The position numbers were made by a program, and so were the translations under genes. From Cyanobium sp. NIES-981 (lineage in GTDB: Bacteria; Cyanobacteriota; Cyanobacteriia; PCC-6307; Cyanobiaceae): a stretch of DNA of 64,000 bases. How positions within the stretch are numbered: the stretch's first letter is position 1; the number at the start of each line of letters is the position of its first letter. The notes below the pieces were generated by a model. That model had not been told where the DNA came from and ran no database searches. It was given only the letters and a program-made list of their open reading frames with translations. Of this stretch, positions 49,497 through 60,096 are shown piece by piece. The stretch is from positions 1-64,000 of the forward strand of contig CAMDLO010000003.1 in the NCBI GenBank assembly GCA_945901765.1, in the 5' to 3' direction.

Positions 49497-50099
49497 ATGC
49501 GTGACATCCTGATCAGTGCCGCGGTGTGCGTGGCCTGCCTGCTGCTGGCTCTGGCGAGCCAGCTGGTCAGCCCCACCACCGTGAATGCCGCTGCTCCACC
49601 GGCCAGCACGGGCCTCTCCAGCCCAGCACCAGCCATGCAGACCGTCAGCTTCGAGCTGGACCCCGACGACCCCAACCCCACCCTCTTCGCCATGGCCCCC
49701 GACCCTGACACCACCCTGGCCCAGGCCAGCGCCCTCGGCGGCGAGATGGCTGCTCCGAAGGAGCGCACCACCGACAGCGGCCTGCGCATCACCGACCTCA
49801 AGCTCGGCGACGGCCCCGAGGCCCGCTCCGGTCAGACCGTGATCGTCAACTACCGGGGCACCCTGGAGAACGGCAAGGAATTCGACAGCAGCTACGGCCG
49901 CGGCCCCTTCTCCTTCCCCCTCGGCGCCGGCCGGGTGATCAGGGGCTGGGATGAAGGTGTGGCCGGCATGCAGGTGGGCGGCAAGCGCAAACTGGTGATC
50001 CCCCCCGACCTCGGCTACGGCCAGCGCGGCGCCGGCGGTGTGATTCCGCCGAATGCCACCCTGATCTTCGAGGTGGAGCTGCTGGAGATCCGCGGCTGA
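49497..50099 (+). CDS. FKBP-type peptidyl-prolyl cis-trans isomerase (exported)
   Basis: SGQTVIVNYRGTLENGKEFDSSYGRGPFSFPLGAGRVIRGWDEGVAGMQVGGKRKLVIPPDLGYGQRGAGGVIPPNATLIFEVELLEI. Confidence 0.96.
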   Translation: MRDILISAAVCVACLLLALASQLVSPTTVNAAAPPASTGLSSPAPAMQTVSFELDPDDPNPTLFAMAPDPDTTLAQASALGGEMAAPKERTTDSGLRITDLKLGDGPEARSGQTVIVNYRGTLENGKEFDSSYGRGPFSFPLGAGRVIRGWDEGVAGMQVGGKRKLVIPPDLGYGQRGAGGVIPPNATLIFEVELLEIRG

Positions 50100-50228
50100 G
50101 CTGCGGCCCGGGCTGCGCCACGCCGATTACCACCACCGCAGCGGCATTTGGGAAACCTGTAGCGATCGTTAGGATGCGCCAGCCGCCTGGCATGCCGGCC
50201 GGCACCACCAAGCACCCGAACCCGTCCC

Positions 50229-50828
50229 ATGGCTCACACGCTGCCCGCGCTGCCCTACGACCTCGACGCGCTGGAGCCCTCCATCAGCCGCGCCACCCTG
50301 GAGTTCCACCACGGCAAGCACCACAACGCCTACGTCACCAACCTCAACAACCTGGTGGCCGGCAGCGACCTGGAGGGCAAAAGCCTGGAAGACACCATCA
50401 CCGCCGTGGCCGGTGATGCCGCCAAGGCGGGCGTGTTCAACAACGCCGCCCAGGTGTGGAACCACAGCTTCTACTGGCAGTGCATGAAGCCCGGCGGTGG
50501 CGGCCGCCCCAGCGGTGCTCTGGCTGACAAAATCAACGCCGACTTCGGCAGCTTCGAAGCCTTCGTGGAGCAGTTCAAGACCGCCGGCGCCACCCAGTTC
50601 GGCAGCGGCTGGGCCTGGCTGGTGCTGGATGGCGGCACCCTCAAGGTGACCAAGACCGGCAACGCCGACCTGCCCCTGGCCCACGGCCAGACCGCCCTGC
50701 TCACCATGGATGTGTGGGAGCACGCTTACTACCTCGATTACCAGAACCGCCGGCCCGACTACATCACCACCTTCCTGGAGAAGCTGGTGAACTGGGATTT
50801 CGTGGCTGCCAACCTGGCCGCCGCCTGA
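50229..50828 (+). CDS. sodB: Iron superoxide dismutase
   Basis: [72 protein letters not shown]. Confidence 0.96.
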   Translation: MAHTLPALPYDLDALEPSISRATLEFHHGKHHNAYVTNLNNLVAGSDLEGKSLEDTITAVAGDAAKAGVFNNAAQVWNHSFYWQCMKPGGGGRPSGALADKINADFGSFEAFVEQFKTAGATQFGSGWAWLVLDGGTLKVTKTGNADLPLAHGQTALLTMDVWEHAYYLDYQNRRPDYITTFLEKLVNWDFVAANLAAA

Positions 50829-50864
50829 GTCCAAGCGCCATTGGCGCAGATGGGCGCCCCGCCA

Positions 50865-50893
50865 GCCCCTGGGTCATCCCAGGGGCTTTTTTT
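50865..50893 (+). terminator. Rho-independent terminator downstream of sodB
   Basis: GCCCCTGGG-TCAT-CCCAGGGGC stem-loop followed by TTTTTTT; T-tract overlaps the convergent queA stop codon. Confidence 0.9.
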
Positions 50894-52076
50894 ACGATGA
50901 GGGTGGTTGAGGTTCTGGCGCTGCTGAACTGAGCACCGCCTCCGGCGCGATCCACATCGCATCGCCATAGGAAAAGAACCGGTACTGACGCGCGATCGCC
51001 TCGGCGTACAGGGCCAGCAGGCGCTCGCGACCGATCAGGGCACTCACCAGCAGCAGCAGCGAACTCTTCGGCAGGTGGAAGTTGGTGAGCAGGCCCTGCA
51101 CCACGGCAAAGCGATAGCCGGGCTGAATCACCAGATTGACCGGCCCCGTGTGCGGCGCCAACACGCCGCCATGCAGCCGGGCCACCGCCTCCAGGCTGCG
51201 CACCGCCGTGGTGCCGATGGCGATCACCCGGCCGCCCCGCGCCTGGCAGGCCGCCACCGCCTCCACCAGCGCCGGCGTCACCTCCACCCACTCGCTGTGC
51301 AGCTGCAGCGTGCGGAGGTCTTCGGTTTCAACAGGGCGGAAGGTGCCCAGGCCCACATGCAGGGTGGTGGTGGCGATCGCCACACCCCGCTCCCGGATCG
51401 CCGCCAGCAGATCGTCGCTGAGGTGCAGGCCGGCCGTTGGGGCGGCCACCGCGCCTGGCCGGGCGGCGTAGCGGGTCTGGTAACGCTCGTTGTCGCTGGC
51501 GTCGTGCGCGTGGATGTAAGGCGGCAGCGGAATGGCGCCGTACTGCACCAGCAGTGGCTCCAGCGCCGCCGCATCGCCGCACTGCGGCGGAAACTGCACG
51601 ACCCGACCACCGGTTTCGGGGTCGGAACCCAGCACCTGCACCGGCAGCGGCGCTTGCCCTGCGGCCACCAGCTCCAGCCCATCGCCCGCCTTCAGCTTCC
51701 TGGCGGGCTTGGCCAGGCACAGCCAGCGCCCCGGCCCCGCCGCGACCAGCCCATCTCCGCCAGACGCGGGGGCAGACGGCTGCCATGGCTCCAGCACCAG
51801 CAACTCCACCGCCCCGCCGGTGGGCCGCCGCGCCTGCAGCCGCGCCCGCAGCACCCGCGTGTCGTTCACCACCAGCAGGTCGCCCGGCCGCAGCTCCTGC
51901 TGCAGCTCCCAGACGCTGCGGTGCCGGGCGTGGGGTGGATCCCCCAGACCCGGCGGATCCACCACCAGCAGGCGGGCGGCATGGCGGGGCTCCACCGGCC
52001 GCTGGGCAATGCGCTCCTCGGGCAGCGCGAAGTCGTAGCTCGACAGCCGCTGATCGGCCGCACTCGGGTCAGTCAT
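50892..52076 (-). CDS. queA: S-adenosylmethionine:tRNA ribosyltransferase-isomerase
   Basis: [90 protein letters not shown]. Start MTDPSAAD at 52076. Confidence 0.96.
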   Translation of the reverse strand: MTDPSAADQRLSSYDFALPEERIAQRPVEPRHAARLLVVDPPGLGDPPHARHRSVWELQQELRPGDLLVVNDTRVLRARLQARRPTGGAVELLVLEPWQPSAPASGGDGLVAAGPGRWLCLAKPARKLKAGDGLELVAAGQAPLPVQVLGSDPETGGRVVQFPPQCGDAAALEPLLVQYGAIPLPPYIHAHDASDNERYQTRYAARPGAVAAPTAGLHLSDDLLAAIRERGVAIATTTLHVGLGTFRPVETEDLRTLQLHSEWVEVTPALVEAVAACQARGGRVIAIGTTAVRSLEAVARLHGGVLAPHTGPVNLVIQPGYRFAVVQGLLTNFHLPKSSLLLLVSALIGRERLLALYAEAIARQYRFFSYGDAMWIAPEAVLSSAAPEPQPPSS

Positions 52077-52095
52077 CCCCTTCAGCATGCCCGGC

Positions 52096-54006
52096 TCAGG
52101 CCGGCACGTAGTAACGCACCAGGGTGAACACACGGCTGCGCTCCTGGGTGAGGGCGCGGCGCAGCTCGATCACCCCCTTGTTGAAGAGCAGGTTGTCGAA
52201 CCAGCGGCGCGGGATCGCCTCGGCCGTCACGATCGTGTAGGTGCGCTCGGGATGCTGCTGCTCCACACTGGCCACGTGGGCCACGAACGGCTGAATGAAA
52301 GAGGCGTAGGGAGCCCGGAGCACCACCAGCGGCACCACATCACCCACCCAGTGCTGCCAGTCGGCCAGCAGCGGCTCTGGATCCTCCCCCGGGGCCAGCA
52401 CCCGCACCGCCTCCACCCGCTCAGCGATCGAGGCGGCATAGCGGATCGCATCCAGCACCGGCTGGGAGAGGCCATGCTCCACCATCCCCAGCCGGCCCAC
52501 GTACACGATCGCCGCCGGCCGATCAGCGGCTTCGGAAGGGCGTCCTGGCCGGATCGCTGCAGCCGGCTGGGTCGGGCGACGGGGATCGAGGGCCACGGCG
52601 CGCTCCACCTGCTGATAGCGCTGACGGATCGCCGACAGCAGCGCCACCAGCACGGGCAGCAGCACAACCACGATCCAGGCGCCCTCGCTGAACTTGCTGA
52701 TCAGGATCACCAGCAGCACCAGCGCCGTCGCCAGGGCACCGATGCCGTTCATCGCCGCCCGGGCCCGCCAGCCCCGCTCCCGCGAGCGCCGCCAGTGCAC
52801 CACCATGCCGGCCTGAGACAGGGTGAACGCCAGGAACACACCCACGGCATAGAGCTGGATCGCCAGGGACGTGCTGCCCCGGCAGAACACGATGATCAGG
52901 GCAGCGAGCAGCTGCAGCATCAGGATCCCGTTCTGGAACACCAGCCGGTCGCCCCGCCAGGCCAGCTGCTGGGGCAGGAAGCGGTCGGCCGCCAGCAGGG
53001 CTCCGAGGCGGGGGAAATCGGCGAAGGCGGTGTTGGCCGCCAGCACCAGCACCAGCATCGTGCACAGCTGCAAGAGGGCGAACAGGGGGCTGGAGGCGCC
53101 GAACAGGCGCAGCCCCAGCAGCGCCATGGTGGTGCGATCGGGATCGGCACCCACGCCATACAGCCAGGCCAGGCCGCTGATGGTGATGAACATCGCCGCC
53201 AGCAGCCCGCCCATCACCAGCAGGGTGAGGCGGGCGTTGCGGGCCTCCGGCGCCCGGAACACCTGCACGCCGTTGGCGATCGCCTCGATCCCGGTCATCG
53301 CCGAACAGCCGGAAGCGAACGCGCGCAGGATCAGAAACAGGCCGAGGGGCTGCAGGGCCGCCACGGCCTGGGGCGGATCGGGCCGCAGGCCGTGGTGCAG
53401 TCCCAGGTCCAGCAGACCGGCCAGCCCCAGCAGCGCCACCATCACCACAAAAGCGAAGGTGGGAATGGCGAACAGCTGCCCCGATTCCCGCACCCCGCGC
53501 AGATTGGCCCAGCCCACCGCCGCCAGCAGGGCCAGGGCGATCGGCACCTCCCAGGGCAGCAGCGCCGGCGCATACGACACAAGTGCATCGGTGCCGGCCA
53601 TCAGGCTGACGGCGGCCGTGAGCGAGTAATCGATCAGCAGGGCGGCGGCGGCCACCAGGCTGGCCGGCCGACCCAGGTTCTCCCGCGCCACGGTGTACGA
53701 GCCGCCGCCCTGGGGGTAGGCCCGGATCGTCTGGCGGTACGAGAGCACCACCACTGCGATCAACAGCACGATCGCCAGGGTGATCGGCAGCGACAAAGCC
53801 AGCGCCGCACTTCCCGCCAGCACCAGCACCGCCAGGATCTCCTGGGTGGCGTAGGCCACCGAGGAGAGGGCATCGGAGGAGAGAACCGCCAGGGCCTGGG
53901 CGTTGCCCAGCCGTTCGGTGGCGGCGGCATGGCGAGGGATCGGCGGGCCGAGCAGCCGGTGCCGCAGAGACGTGAACAAGGGGTTGCCGATGCGCTGCCC
54001 CACCAT
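52096..54006 (-). CDS. APC-superfamily permease
   Basis: [82 protein letters not shown]; about 12 TM and C-terminal soluble tail. Confidence 0.9.
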   Translation of the reverse strand: MVGQRIGNPLFTSLRHRLLGPPIPRHAAATERLGNAQALAVLSSDALSSVAYATQEILAVLVLAGSAALALSLPITLAIVLLIAVVVLSYRQTIRAYPQGGGSYTVARENLGRPASLVAAAALLIDYSLTAAVSLMAGTDALVSYAPALLPWEVPIALALLAAVGWANLRGVRESGQLFAIPTFAFVVMVALLGLAGLLDLGLHHGLRPDPPQAVAALQPLGLFLILRAFASGCSAMTGIEAIANGVQVFRAPEARNARLTLLVMGGLLAAMFITISGLAWLYGVGADPDRTTMALLGLRLFGASSPLFALLQLCTMLVLVLAANTAFADFPRLGALLAADRFLPQQLAWRGDRLVFQNGILMLQLLAALIIVFCRGSTSLAIQLYAVGVFLAFTLSQAGMVVHWRRSRERGWRARAAMNGIGALATALVLLVILISKFSEGAWIVVVLLPVLVALLSAIRQRYQQVERAVALDPRRPTQPAAAIRPGRPSEAADRPAAIVYVGRLGMVEHGLSQPVLDAIRYAASIAERVEAVRVLAPGEDPEPLLADWQHWVGDVVPLVVLRAPYASFIQPFVAHVASVEQQHPERTYTIVTAEAIPRRWFDNLLFNKGVIELRRALTQERSRVFTLVRYYVPA

Positions 54007-54026
54007 GCCAAAACGAAACGCCGGCG

Positions 54027-55367
54027 TCAGAGCGCCAGCGACTCCGGGTTGGTCTCGATCAGCTGGGCCAGGTCCTTGAGGAAGGCCGCAGCATGGGCGC
54101 CGTAGATGGTGCGGTGGTCGCAGGTGAGGTTCACCTGCATCTGGTTGGCCACCCGGATCGAACCATCCTTGCCGGCCACCACCGTGGGCCGCGAGGCCGC
54201 CACCGCCAGGATCGCGCCGGTCCCGGGGGGCAGGATCGCATCAAAACGGTCGACACCGAACATCCCCAGGTTGGAGAGGGTGAAGGTGCCGGTGCTGTAC
54301 TCCTCAGGTTGGAGCTGCTTGGTGCGGGCCCGGGCCACCAGGTCGGCCCAGTTGCGTGCCAGCGCGTAGATGTCGGTTTTGTCGGCGGACGCCAGCACCG
54401 GCGTGATCAGGCCGCCGTCCTCCATCGCCACAGCCACCGCCACGTTCACGGCGGCGGGGTAGGCCATGGCGCTGCCATCGGCGCTGGTGGCGGCGTTCAC
54501 CTGGGGATGGCGGGCCAGGGTCACGGCTACGGCCTTGGCCAGCAGGGCGGTCATCGTCACGCCCTTGCTCTTCACCTGCTTGTAGAAGGCGTCGAGCTTG
54601 GTGGTGGTGATCGTGTAGCCCACCCGGAAGCAGGGCACCGCCAGGCTGGCGAGCATGTTGCGGTTGACCGCGTTCTGCAGGGTGTTGAAGGCCACCGTGT
54701 CGCCGGGGCGGCCGAAGGCGTCGCCAGCTGGAACCGGGGCCGGAGCCACTGCGCCGTTGCCCTGGCCTGCGGCCGCACTCACAGCAGGGCCACTGCCCTC
54801 AGCCACCCGGGGCACGGAGACCGGCTGGCCGGTGGCGGCCAGCACGTCCTCGGCCTGGATGCGGCCATGGGGACCGCTGCCGCGCAGGGCACCCAGATCC
54901 ACGCCCAACTGGCTGGCCAGCTTCTTGGCACGGGGCGAAGCCACCACCCGGCCGCTGGCGGTGGAGGCCGGGGCGCTCACCGCTACGGGAGCCGGAGCAG
55001 GGGCCGAGACGGCAGGAGCTGGGGCAGGAGCCGGCGCTGCAGCGGGGGGGCCGACTGGCGCAGCTGGCGCGGCTGCCGCAGCAGGCGCCGCTGGAGCCTT
55101 GGCGGCGGCTTCAGCGATCTCCGCCTCGGTTTCCACGATCAGGCCGATGGTCTCGCCCACCGGTGCCGTGCCGCCCGCGGGCATCAGCACAGCCGCCAGG
55201 AAGCCCGCCTGGAAGGCCTCCACATCCATGTCGGCCTTGTCGCTCTCCACCACCAGCACCGACTCGCCGCGCTCGACGCGGTCGCCAGGCTTCTTGAGCC
55301 ACTCCACGATCTTGCCCTCCGTCATCGTCGAGGAGAGGGCGGGCATGAAGATGTCGTGGGTGGCCAA
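54027..55367 (-). CDS. pdhC: Dihydrolipoamide acetyltransferase (E2 of pyruvate dehydrogenase)
   Basis: HDIFMPALSSTMTEGKIVEWLKKPGDRVERGESVLVVESDKADMDVEAF lipoyl domain; ASPRAKKLASQLGVDLGALRGSGPHGRIQAEDV; FTLSNLGMFGVDRFDAILPPGTGAILAV. Confidence 0.96.
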   Translation of the reverse strand: MATHDIFMPALSSTMTEGKIVEWLKKPGDRVERGESVLVVESDKADMDVEAFQAGFLAAVLMPAGGTAPVGETIGLIVETEAEIAEAAAKAPAAPAAAAAPAAPVGPPAAAPAPAPAPAVSAPAPAPVAVSAPASTASGRVVASPRAKKLASQLGVDLGALRGSGPHGRIQAEDVLAATGQPVSVPRVAEGSGPAVSAAAGQGNGAVAPAPVPAGDAFGRPGDTVAFNTLQNAVNRNMLASLAVPCFRVGYTITTTKLDAFYKQVKSKGVTMTALLAKAVAVTLARHPQVNAATSADGSAMAYPAAVNVAVAVAMEDGGLITPVLASADKTDIYALARNWADLVARARTKQLQPEEYSTGTFTLSNLGMFGVDRFDAILPPGTGAILAVAASRPTVVAGKDGSIRVANQMQVNLTCDHRTIYGAHAAAFLKDLAQLIETNPESLAL

Positions 55368-55416
55368 CGGGTACGCCGCGCAGGTGGGCGGATTTTACGA
55401 GCCGTGCTGCAGCAGC

Positions 55417-55860
55417 TCAGAGCTCGCCGTCGATCGCCTCGATCACCCCGTCGCGCACCAGCACCGCCACCTGCATCTTCGCCACCAGGTTGTCGCCCAC
55501 CTGCACCTCGCAGAAGCTCTCCAGCTGACCCTGCTCCACCACCTGCTCCATCTCCAGGGTGCGCACCTGGGCCTGCTGATCGAGGATCTGACGCTTCTGC
55601 TCCTCCAGCTCAGCCCGCTTGGCGCCCACCTGCTGCTGCACCGAGGCCACCTGATCCTGCACGCGGGGATCGAGGGGATTGGCACTCTGGCGGCGGATCT
55701 CATCGATCAGCTGCTGCCCTTCCTGCTCCAGCTGGGCCAGCTGGGCATCGGTGCCGCTCACCGCATTGCTGAGCTCCCGCTCCGCATCCTCCTTCCAGCG
55801 GGGAGTGACCACGGCGCGCACGGTGATGGTGCGCTTGATGCTGAGCTTGCCGTCGGCCAT
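55417..55860 (-). CDS. YlqD family protein
   Basis: LSIKRTITVRAVVTPRWKEDAERELSNAVSGTDAQLAQLEQEGQQLIDEIRRQ..., VQVGDNLVAKMQVAVLVRDGVIEAI. Confidence 0.85.
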   Translation of the reverse strand: MADGKLSIKRTITVRAVVTPRWKEDAERELSNAVSGTDAQLAQLEQEGQQLIDEIRRQSANPLDPRVQDQVASVQQQVGAKRAELEEQKRQILDQQAQVRTLEMEQVVEQGQLESFCEVQVGDNLVAKMQVAVLVRDGVIEAIDGEL

Positions 55861-55975
55861 GGGATCGGTTGTGCAGCGCACAGCGTGTCAGCCGGGCCGC
55901 CCGCGGTCAACCACCACCGACACCGGCCGTCCGCCGCTGCCCCTGCCATCCTGAAGCCAGCCCGTGCCCGCCGCC

Positions 55976-57313
55976 ATGGCCCCCTCGCCGTCCGGCGCCA
56001 CAAGACAGCCGACACCACTTCCGGCAGCCCAACCAGAAGCCCTGCCAACAGCCCTACCAGAAGCCCAGCCTGGTGCGCCCCGCCTCACGCCGGCAGAGCT
56101 GCTGGCCGATCTGAGCGCCGACCTCACCAGGCCGGGCCAACTGCTGCTGGTGCAGGACCTCGACGGGGTCTGCATGGAGCTGGTGCGCGATCCCCTGCAG
56201 CGGCATCTCGATCCCGCCTACCTGCGGAGCGCGCGGCGCCTTGATGGGCGCTTCAGCGTGCTCACCAACGGCGAGCACGAAGGCCGGCGCGGTGTGAACC
56301 GGCTGGTGGAGCGGGCCCTGCACCCCGACCTGGACCCCGCCGCGTCCGGCCATTACCTGCCCGGCCTGGCGGCCGGGGGGGTGCAGCTGCAATGCCGTCA
56401 TGGGCGGGTGCGCACCCCCGGGGTGAGCGAACCGGAACTGGCCTTTCTGGCCGCGGTGCCCCAGCGGCTGATCAATGGCCTGCGCCCCCGGCTGGCCGGC
56501 CTGCTGCCGGATCTCAGCGCGACGGCGCTGGAGGAGGAGGTCCACGCCGCGGTGCACGACAACCCGCTCTCCCCCACCATCAATCTCAACCGGCTCTTCC
56601 TGCGGGGGGACGACCCGGAGCGGCGCCTGGCGGCGGCCCTGCAGCAGCAGGCTCTGGAGCTGATGGAGCAGCTGCTGGGCGACGCGGAGCAGGAGGGGCT
56701 GGCGGGACGCTTCTTCCTGCACATCGCGCCCAGCGTGCTCGACGGCGCCGGCCGGGAGCAGCCGGTGTGGGCAGGACCCACGGGGCTGGGCAGCACGGAC
56801 GTGCAGTTCATGCTGCAGGGAGCGGTGAAGGAGGCCGGTCTGCTGGTGCTGATCAACGAACACATCGGCCGGCACCATGGCAGCCATCCGCTTGGGGCGG
56901 ACTTCAACGTCCGCAGCGCTCCAGGCTCGATCGCCGCCCTGCTGGCGCTGGCACGGCAGCGCATCCCCGCCCGGCTGATGCCCCGCCTGGTGGGAGTGGC
57001 CGACACGATCACCTCCCGACCGGGCCCCGTCCCAGGGCAATGGCAACGCGGCGGCAGTGACCGGGGCTTCCTCACCCTGCTGCAGGAGCTTGGCCGCCAG
57101 TTCGATCGCCCCAACCGGGTGGTGCTGGTCGACAGCAGCGGCGGCGAGGTCTGCCGTCCCTCCCTGGCGGACGGCAGCCTCAGGGGCCTCTCCGATCCCG
57201 CGGATCCCCTGCACCTCGATGCCCTGTTTCCCGGCGGGCCGCCCCAGTACCGCCGCTTCTTCAGCGAGCTGGCGGAATGCCTGCCGGTGCCCACGGGCGA
57301 TCAGCCGGTGTAG
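55976..57313 (+). CDS. stpA: Glucosylglycerol 3-phosphatase-like protein (GgpP/StpA)
   Basis: LLLVQDLDGVCMELVRDPLQRHLDPAYLRSARRLDGRFSVLTNGEHEGRRGVNRLVERAL..., VLVLINEHIGRHHGSHPLGADFNVRSAPGSI, DTITSRPGPVPGQWQRGGSDRGFLTLLQELG; assignment from recalled family resemblance. Confidence 0.8.
   Translation: MAPSPSGATRQPTPLPAAQPEALPTALPEAQPGAPRLTPAELLADLSADLTRPGQLLLVQDLDGVCMELVRDPLQRHLDPAYLRSARRLDGRFSVLTNGEHEGRRGVNRLVERALHPDLDPAASGHYLPGLAAGGVQLQCRHGRVRTPGVSEPELAFLAAVPQRLINGLRPRLAGLLPDLSATALEEEVHAAVHDNPLSPTINLNRLFLRGDDPERRLAAALQQQALELMEQLLGDAEQEGLAGRFFLHIAPSVLDGAGREQPVWAGPTGLGSTDVQFMLQGAVKEAGLLVLINEHIGRHHGSHPLGADFNVRSAPGSIAALLALARQRIPARLMPRLVGVADTITSRPGPVPGQWQRGGSDRGFLTLLQELGRQFDRPNRVVLVDSSGGEVCRPSLADGSLRGLSDPADPLHLDALFPGGPPQYRRFFSELAECLPVPTGDQPV
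56025..56072 (+). repeat. 24-bp imperfect coding duplication in N-terminal linker of StpA-like gene
   Basis: cagcccaaccagaagccctgccaa / cagccctaccagaagcccagcctg. Confidence 0.8.
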
Positions 57314-59346
57314 ATCGCCTCGATCGCCGCGGCATCACGGGCGCTGATCCGGTCGCGGCGCTGCTTGAGGGTCTGTGTGAGCAGGCCGTTCTCCAGGCTG
57401 AAGGGCTCCACCAGCGCCACCCCGCCGAGCCGCTCATCAGGCCGGGAGCCGGGCCGGGCCGCCAGGATCCGGTTGCACTCCCGCGTCAGCGCCCGCAGCA
57501 GGGCCGGTCCCTCGCCAGTGCCTGCAGTGAAGCCAGCCAGCGCCTCCGGGCGGGGCACGATCAGGGCGCCGAGCTGCTTGCGGTCCTGCCCCACCAGCAT
57601 CACCTGCTCGATCAGCGGGCTGGCCACCAGGGCCTCTTCCAGCGGCCCCGGCTCGATGTTCTCACCGCTGCTGAGCACGATCGTGTCCTTGGCGCGGCCG
57701 GTGAGCACCAGGGAGCCATCAGCCAGCAGCAGGCCCAGATCGCCGGTGTCGAACCAGCCGGCAGCATCGATCACCCGCGCCGTGGCCTCGGGCTTGCGCC
57801 AGTAGCCCGCCATCACCTGGGGCCCGCGGGCAAGCACCAGGCCCCGCTGACCGATCGCCAGTGGCCGACGGGTCTCGGGATCAACGATCTGGATCGCCGT
57901 ATCGGGCAGCGGCTGGCCGGAGCTGCCGCGGCGGTTGCTCCAGCGGCGCCGGCAGGTGAGCACCGGACTGGTCTCGGTGAGGCCGTAGCCCACCAGCAAA
58001 TCGATACCGATCGCCTCGAAGAACCCATCCACGTGGACGGCGAGGGCACCACCGCCGCTGATCGCCGTGCGCAGCCGCCCGCCCACCAGCTGCTGGCGCA
58101 GCTTCGGCCAGAACAGGGCCGACGCCAGACGGTGCAGCGGCCAACGCAGGCCGGCCTGCAGCGCGGCCAGCCCGCGCCCCCCCGGCGACTCCGGCGCCAG
58201 GGTGAGATTGCGGGCCCGGGCCCAGGCCTGGCCATAGGCGCGGCTGTTGGCCAGGGCGCGCTGCAGGAGGGTCCGGCGGCTGGCGGGCATGGCCGCCAGG
58301 GCATCCTCAAACCCGGAGAGCAGGGCCTCCCACAACCGCGGCACGCTGATCAGGTAGTGCGGCCGCACCCGCTGCAGATCTCCGCGCAGCTGGCGCAGGG
58401 TGGTGTAGGTCTGGCGGCAGCCGCAGGCAAGCAGGAAATATTCGGCGCTGCGTTCGTAGGCGTGCCAGATCGGCAGCACGCTCAGCACCCGGTCACCGGG
58501 CTCCGGCGTCACCGCCACCCCCAGATGGCGCACCTGATGCAGCAGGTTGGCGTGGCTGAGGGGCACCCCCTTGGGCTGGCCCGTGGTGCCTGAGGTGTAA
58601 AGGAGCGTCGCCAACCTCTGCGGATCGGCAGGAGGCTGGGGAGGCGGGCTGCCGGCCGCCAGGGCCGCCGCACCGCGCTCCAGCAGTTCGCTCCAGCCCA
58701 GACAGGCCAGCCCGCAGGCTGGTCCGGCCTGGGCGCCGCTCTCCTCCTCCAGCAGCACCACAAACCGCAGCCGCTGGGGCAGCGGGCCGAGCGCCATCAG
58801 CCGCTTCAGCAGAGCGGTTGATTCCACCACCAGCGCCACGGCGGCGCAGTCGTCGAGGATGTAGCGCAGTTCCTCCAGCGGCGCGGCGCTGCCGCGCACC
58901 GCATCGGCCGCGCCGAGGCGCATCAGCCCCTGGTCGGCCAGCAGCCAGCGGGGCCCGTTCTCTGCGAACAGGGCGACAACATCGCCGCAGGTCAGCCCCA
59001 TGGCGCTGAAGGCGGCAGCCACCTGCTGAATCCGCTGATCGAGCTCCAGGAAGCCAAGCGTTTCCGGCACCGCGGCGTGGGGCGCCTCCAGGGCGATCTG
59101 GTCGCCATACAGCCGGGCCAGGTGGGGCCAGAGCTGCTCCAGCCCCTCGATCCCGCTCCAATCGTGATGGCGGGCCAGGGCGGCGCGATCGAGGCGCCAG
59201 GCCTGGGTTGGGGCATCGGCGGGCCAGCGAACCCTGGCCTCCGCAGGCCCGCCCCCCCTGGCAGCAGTGGCATCCGCGCGTGGATCCATGGTGTCGGCAG
59301 CAGTGATGGCGGCGGTGTCGCCAGTGGGCTCGGTGATCGCCATCAC
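57301..59346 (-). CDS. AMP-dependent long-chain acyl-CoA/acyl-ACP synthetase
   Basis: LATLLYTSGTTGQPKGVPLSHANLLHQ, GYGLTETSPVL, WFDTGDLGLLLADGSLVLTGRAKDTIVLSSGENIEPGPLEEAL. Confidence 0.94.
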   Translation of the reverse strand: MMAITEPTGDTAAITAADTMDPRADATAARGGGPAEARVRWPADAPTQAWRLDRAALARHHDWSGIEGLEQLWPHLARLYGDQIALEAPHAAVPETLGFLELDQRIQQVAAAFSAMGLTCGDVVALFAENGPRWLLADQGLMRLGAADAVRGSAAPLEELRYILDDCAAVALVVESTALLKRLMALGPLPQRLRFVVLLEEESGAQAGPACGLACLGWSELLERGAAALAAGSPPPQPPADPQRLATLLYTSGTTGQPKGVPLSHANLLHQVRHLGVAVTPEPGDRVLSVLPIWHAYERSAEYFLLACGCRQTYTTLRQLRGDLQRVRPHYLISVPRLWEALLSGFEDALAAMPASRRTLLQRALANSRAYGQAWARARNLTLAPESPGGRGLAALQAGLRWPLHRLASALFWPKLRQQLVGGRLRTAISGGGALAVHVDGFFEAIGIDLLVGYGLTETSPVLTCRRRWSNRRGSSGQPLPDTAIQIVDPETRRPLAIGQRGLVLARGPQVMAGYWRKPEATARVIDAAGWFDTGDLGLLLADGSLVLTGRAKDTIVLSSGENIEPGPLEEALVASPLIEQVMLVGQDRKQLGALIVPRPEALAGFTAGTGEGPALLRALTRECNRILAARPGSRPDERLGGVALVEPFSLENGLLTQTLKQRRDRISARDAAAIEAIYTG

Positions 59347-60042
59347 TTACCAGCCTGGCAGTCGCTCGTGCGGCTCAGGCGGTCGCAACCGCAACTGGAA
59401 GCGGGCCGAAAAGGCCTGCAGCAGCGGACCGCGCAGCTGGCCGGCGGTCAGTTCAGGGCGCCAGTCACACAGGCGCCCCACGGGCCGATCGGCGATGCCA
59501 CAGGGCACGATCGCGCCGAAACCGGCCAGATCGCAGTCCACATTCAGAGCCAGTCCGTGCTGACTGACCCAACGCCGGGCACCGACGCCGATGGCCGCCA
59601 GCTTGTGCCCGTCCAGCCACACCCCGGTGAGACCGTCGATCCGCTCACCTGCCAGCCCCAGCCCGGCGAGCAGGTCGATCACCACCTGCTCGAGGGCGCG
59701 CAGGTAGCCGTGCAGGTCAGCGCCGTGGCGCTGCAGGTTGAGCACGGGGTACAGCACCAGCTGGCCGGGGGCGTGGTGGGTCACCTCGCCGCCCCGGTCG
59801 ATCCGCAGCAGCGGCAGCGGCGGGGCAGCGGGGTCAAAACGCAGATGGTCCTCACTGCCCCCTCGTCCCAGGGTGTAACAGGGCTCGTGTTCGAGCAGGA
59901 GCAGCGCATCCGGCCCCTCCGGATCGCGCAGCAGCCGCTGCTGCAACTGCTGCTGCGCCTGCCAGCCCAGCGCGAACGGCAAGGGCCGCCGCGCCTCGAA
60001 CAGGACCGCTTCAAAAAGGATTGCGTCGAGCTGGGGGGCCAT
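59347..60042 (-). CDS. lipB: Lipoyl(octanoyl) transferase
   Basis: [89 protein letters not shown]. Confidence 0.96.
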   Translation of the reverse strand: MAPQLDAILFEAVLFEARRPLPFALGWQAQQQLQQRLLRDPEGPDALLLLEHEPCYTLGRGGSEDHLRFDPAAPPLPLLRIDRGGEVTHHAPGQLVLYPVLNLQRHGADLHGYLRALEQVVIDLLAGLGLAGERIDGLTGVWLDGHKLAAIGVGARRWVSQHGLALNVDCDLAGFGAIVPCGIADRPVGRLCDWRPELTAGQLRGPLLQAFSARFQLRLRPPEPHERLPGW

Positions 60043-60096
60043 CGGGGCGCTTACCTAGCGTTGGGGGCAGAGAGCACCGGAGGCGGCTGCCATCTG

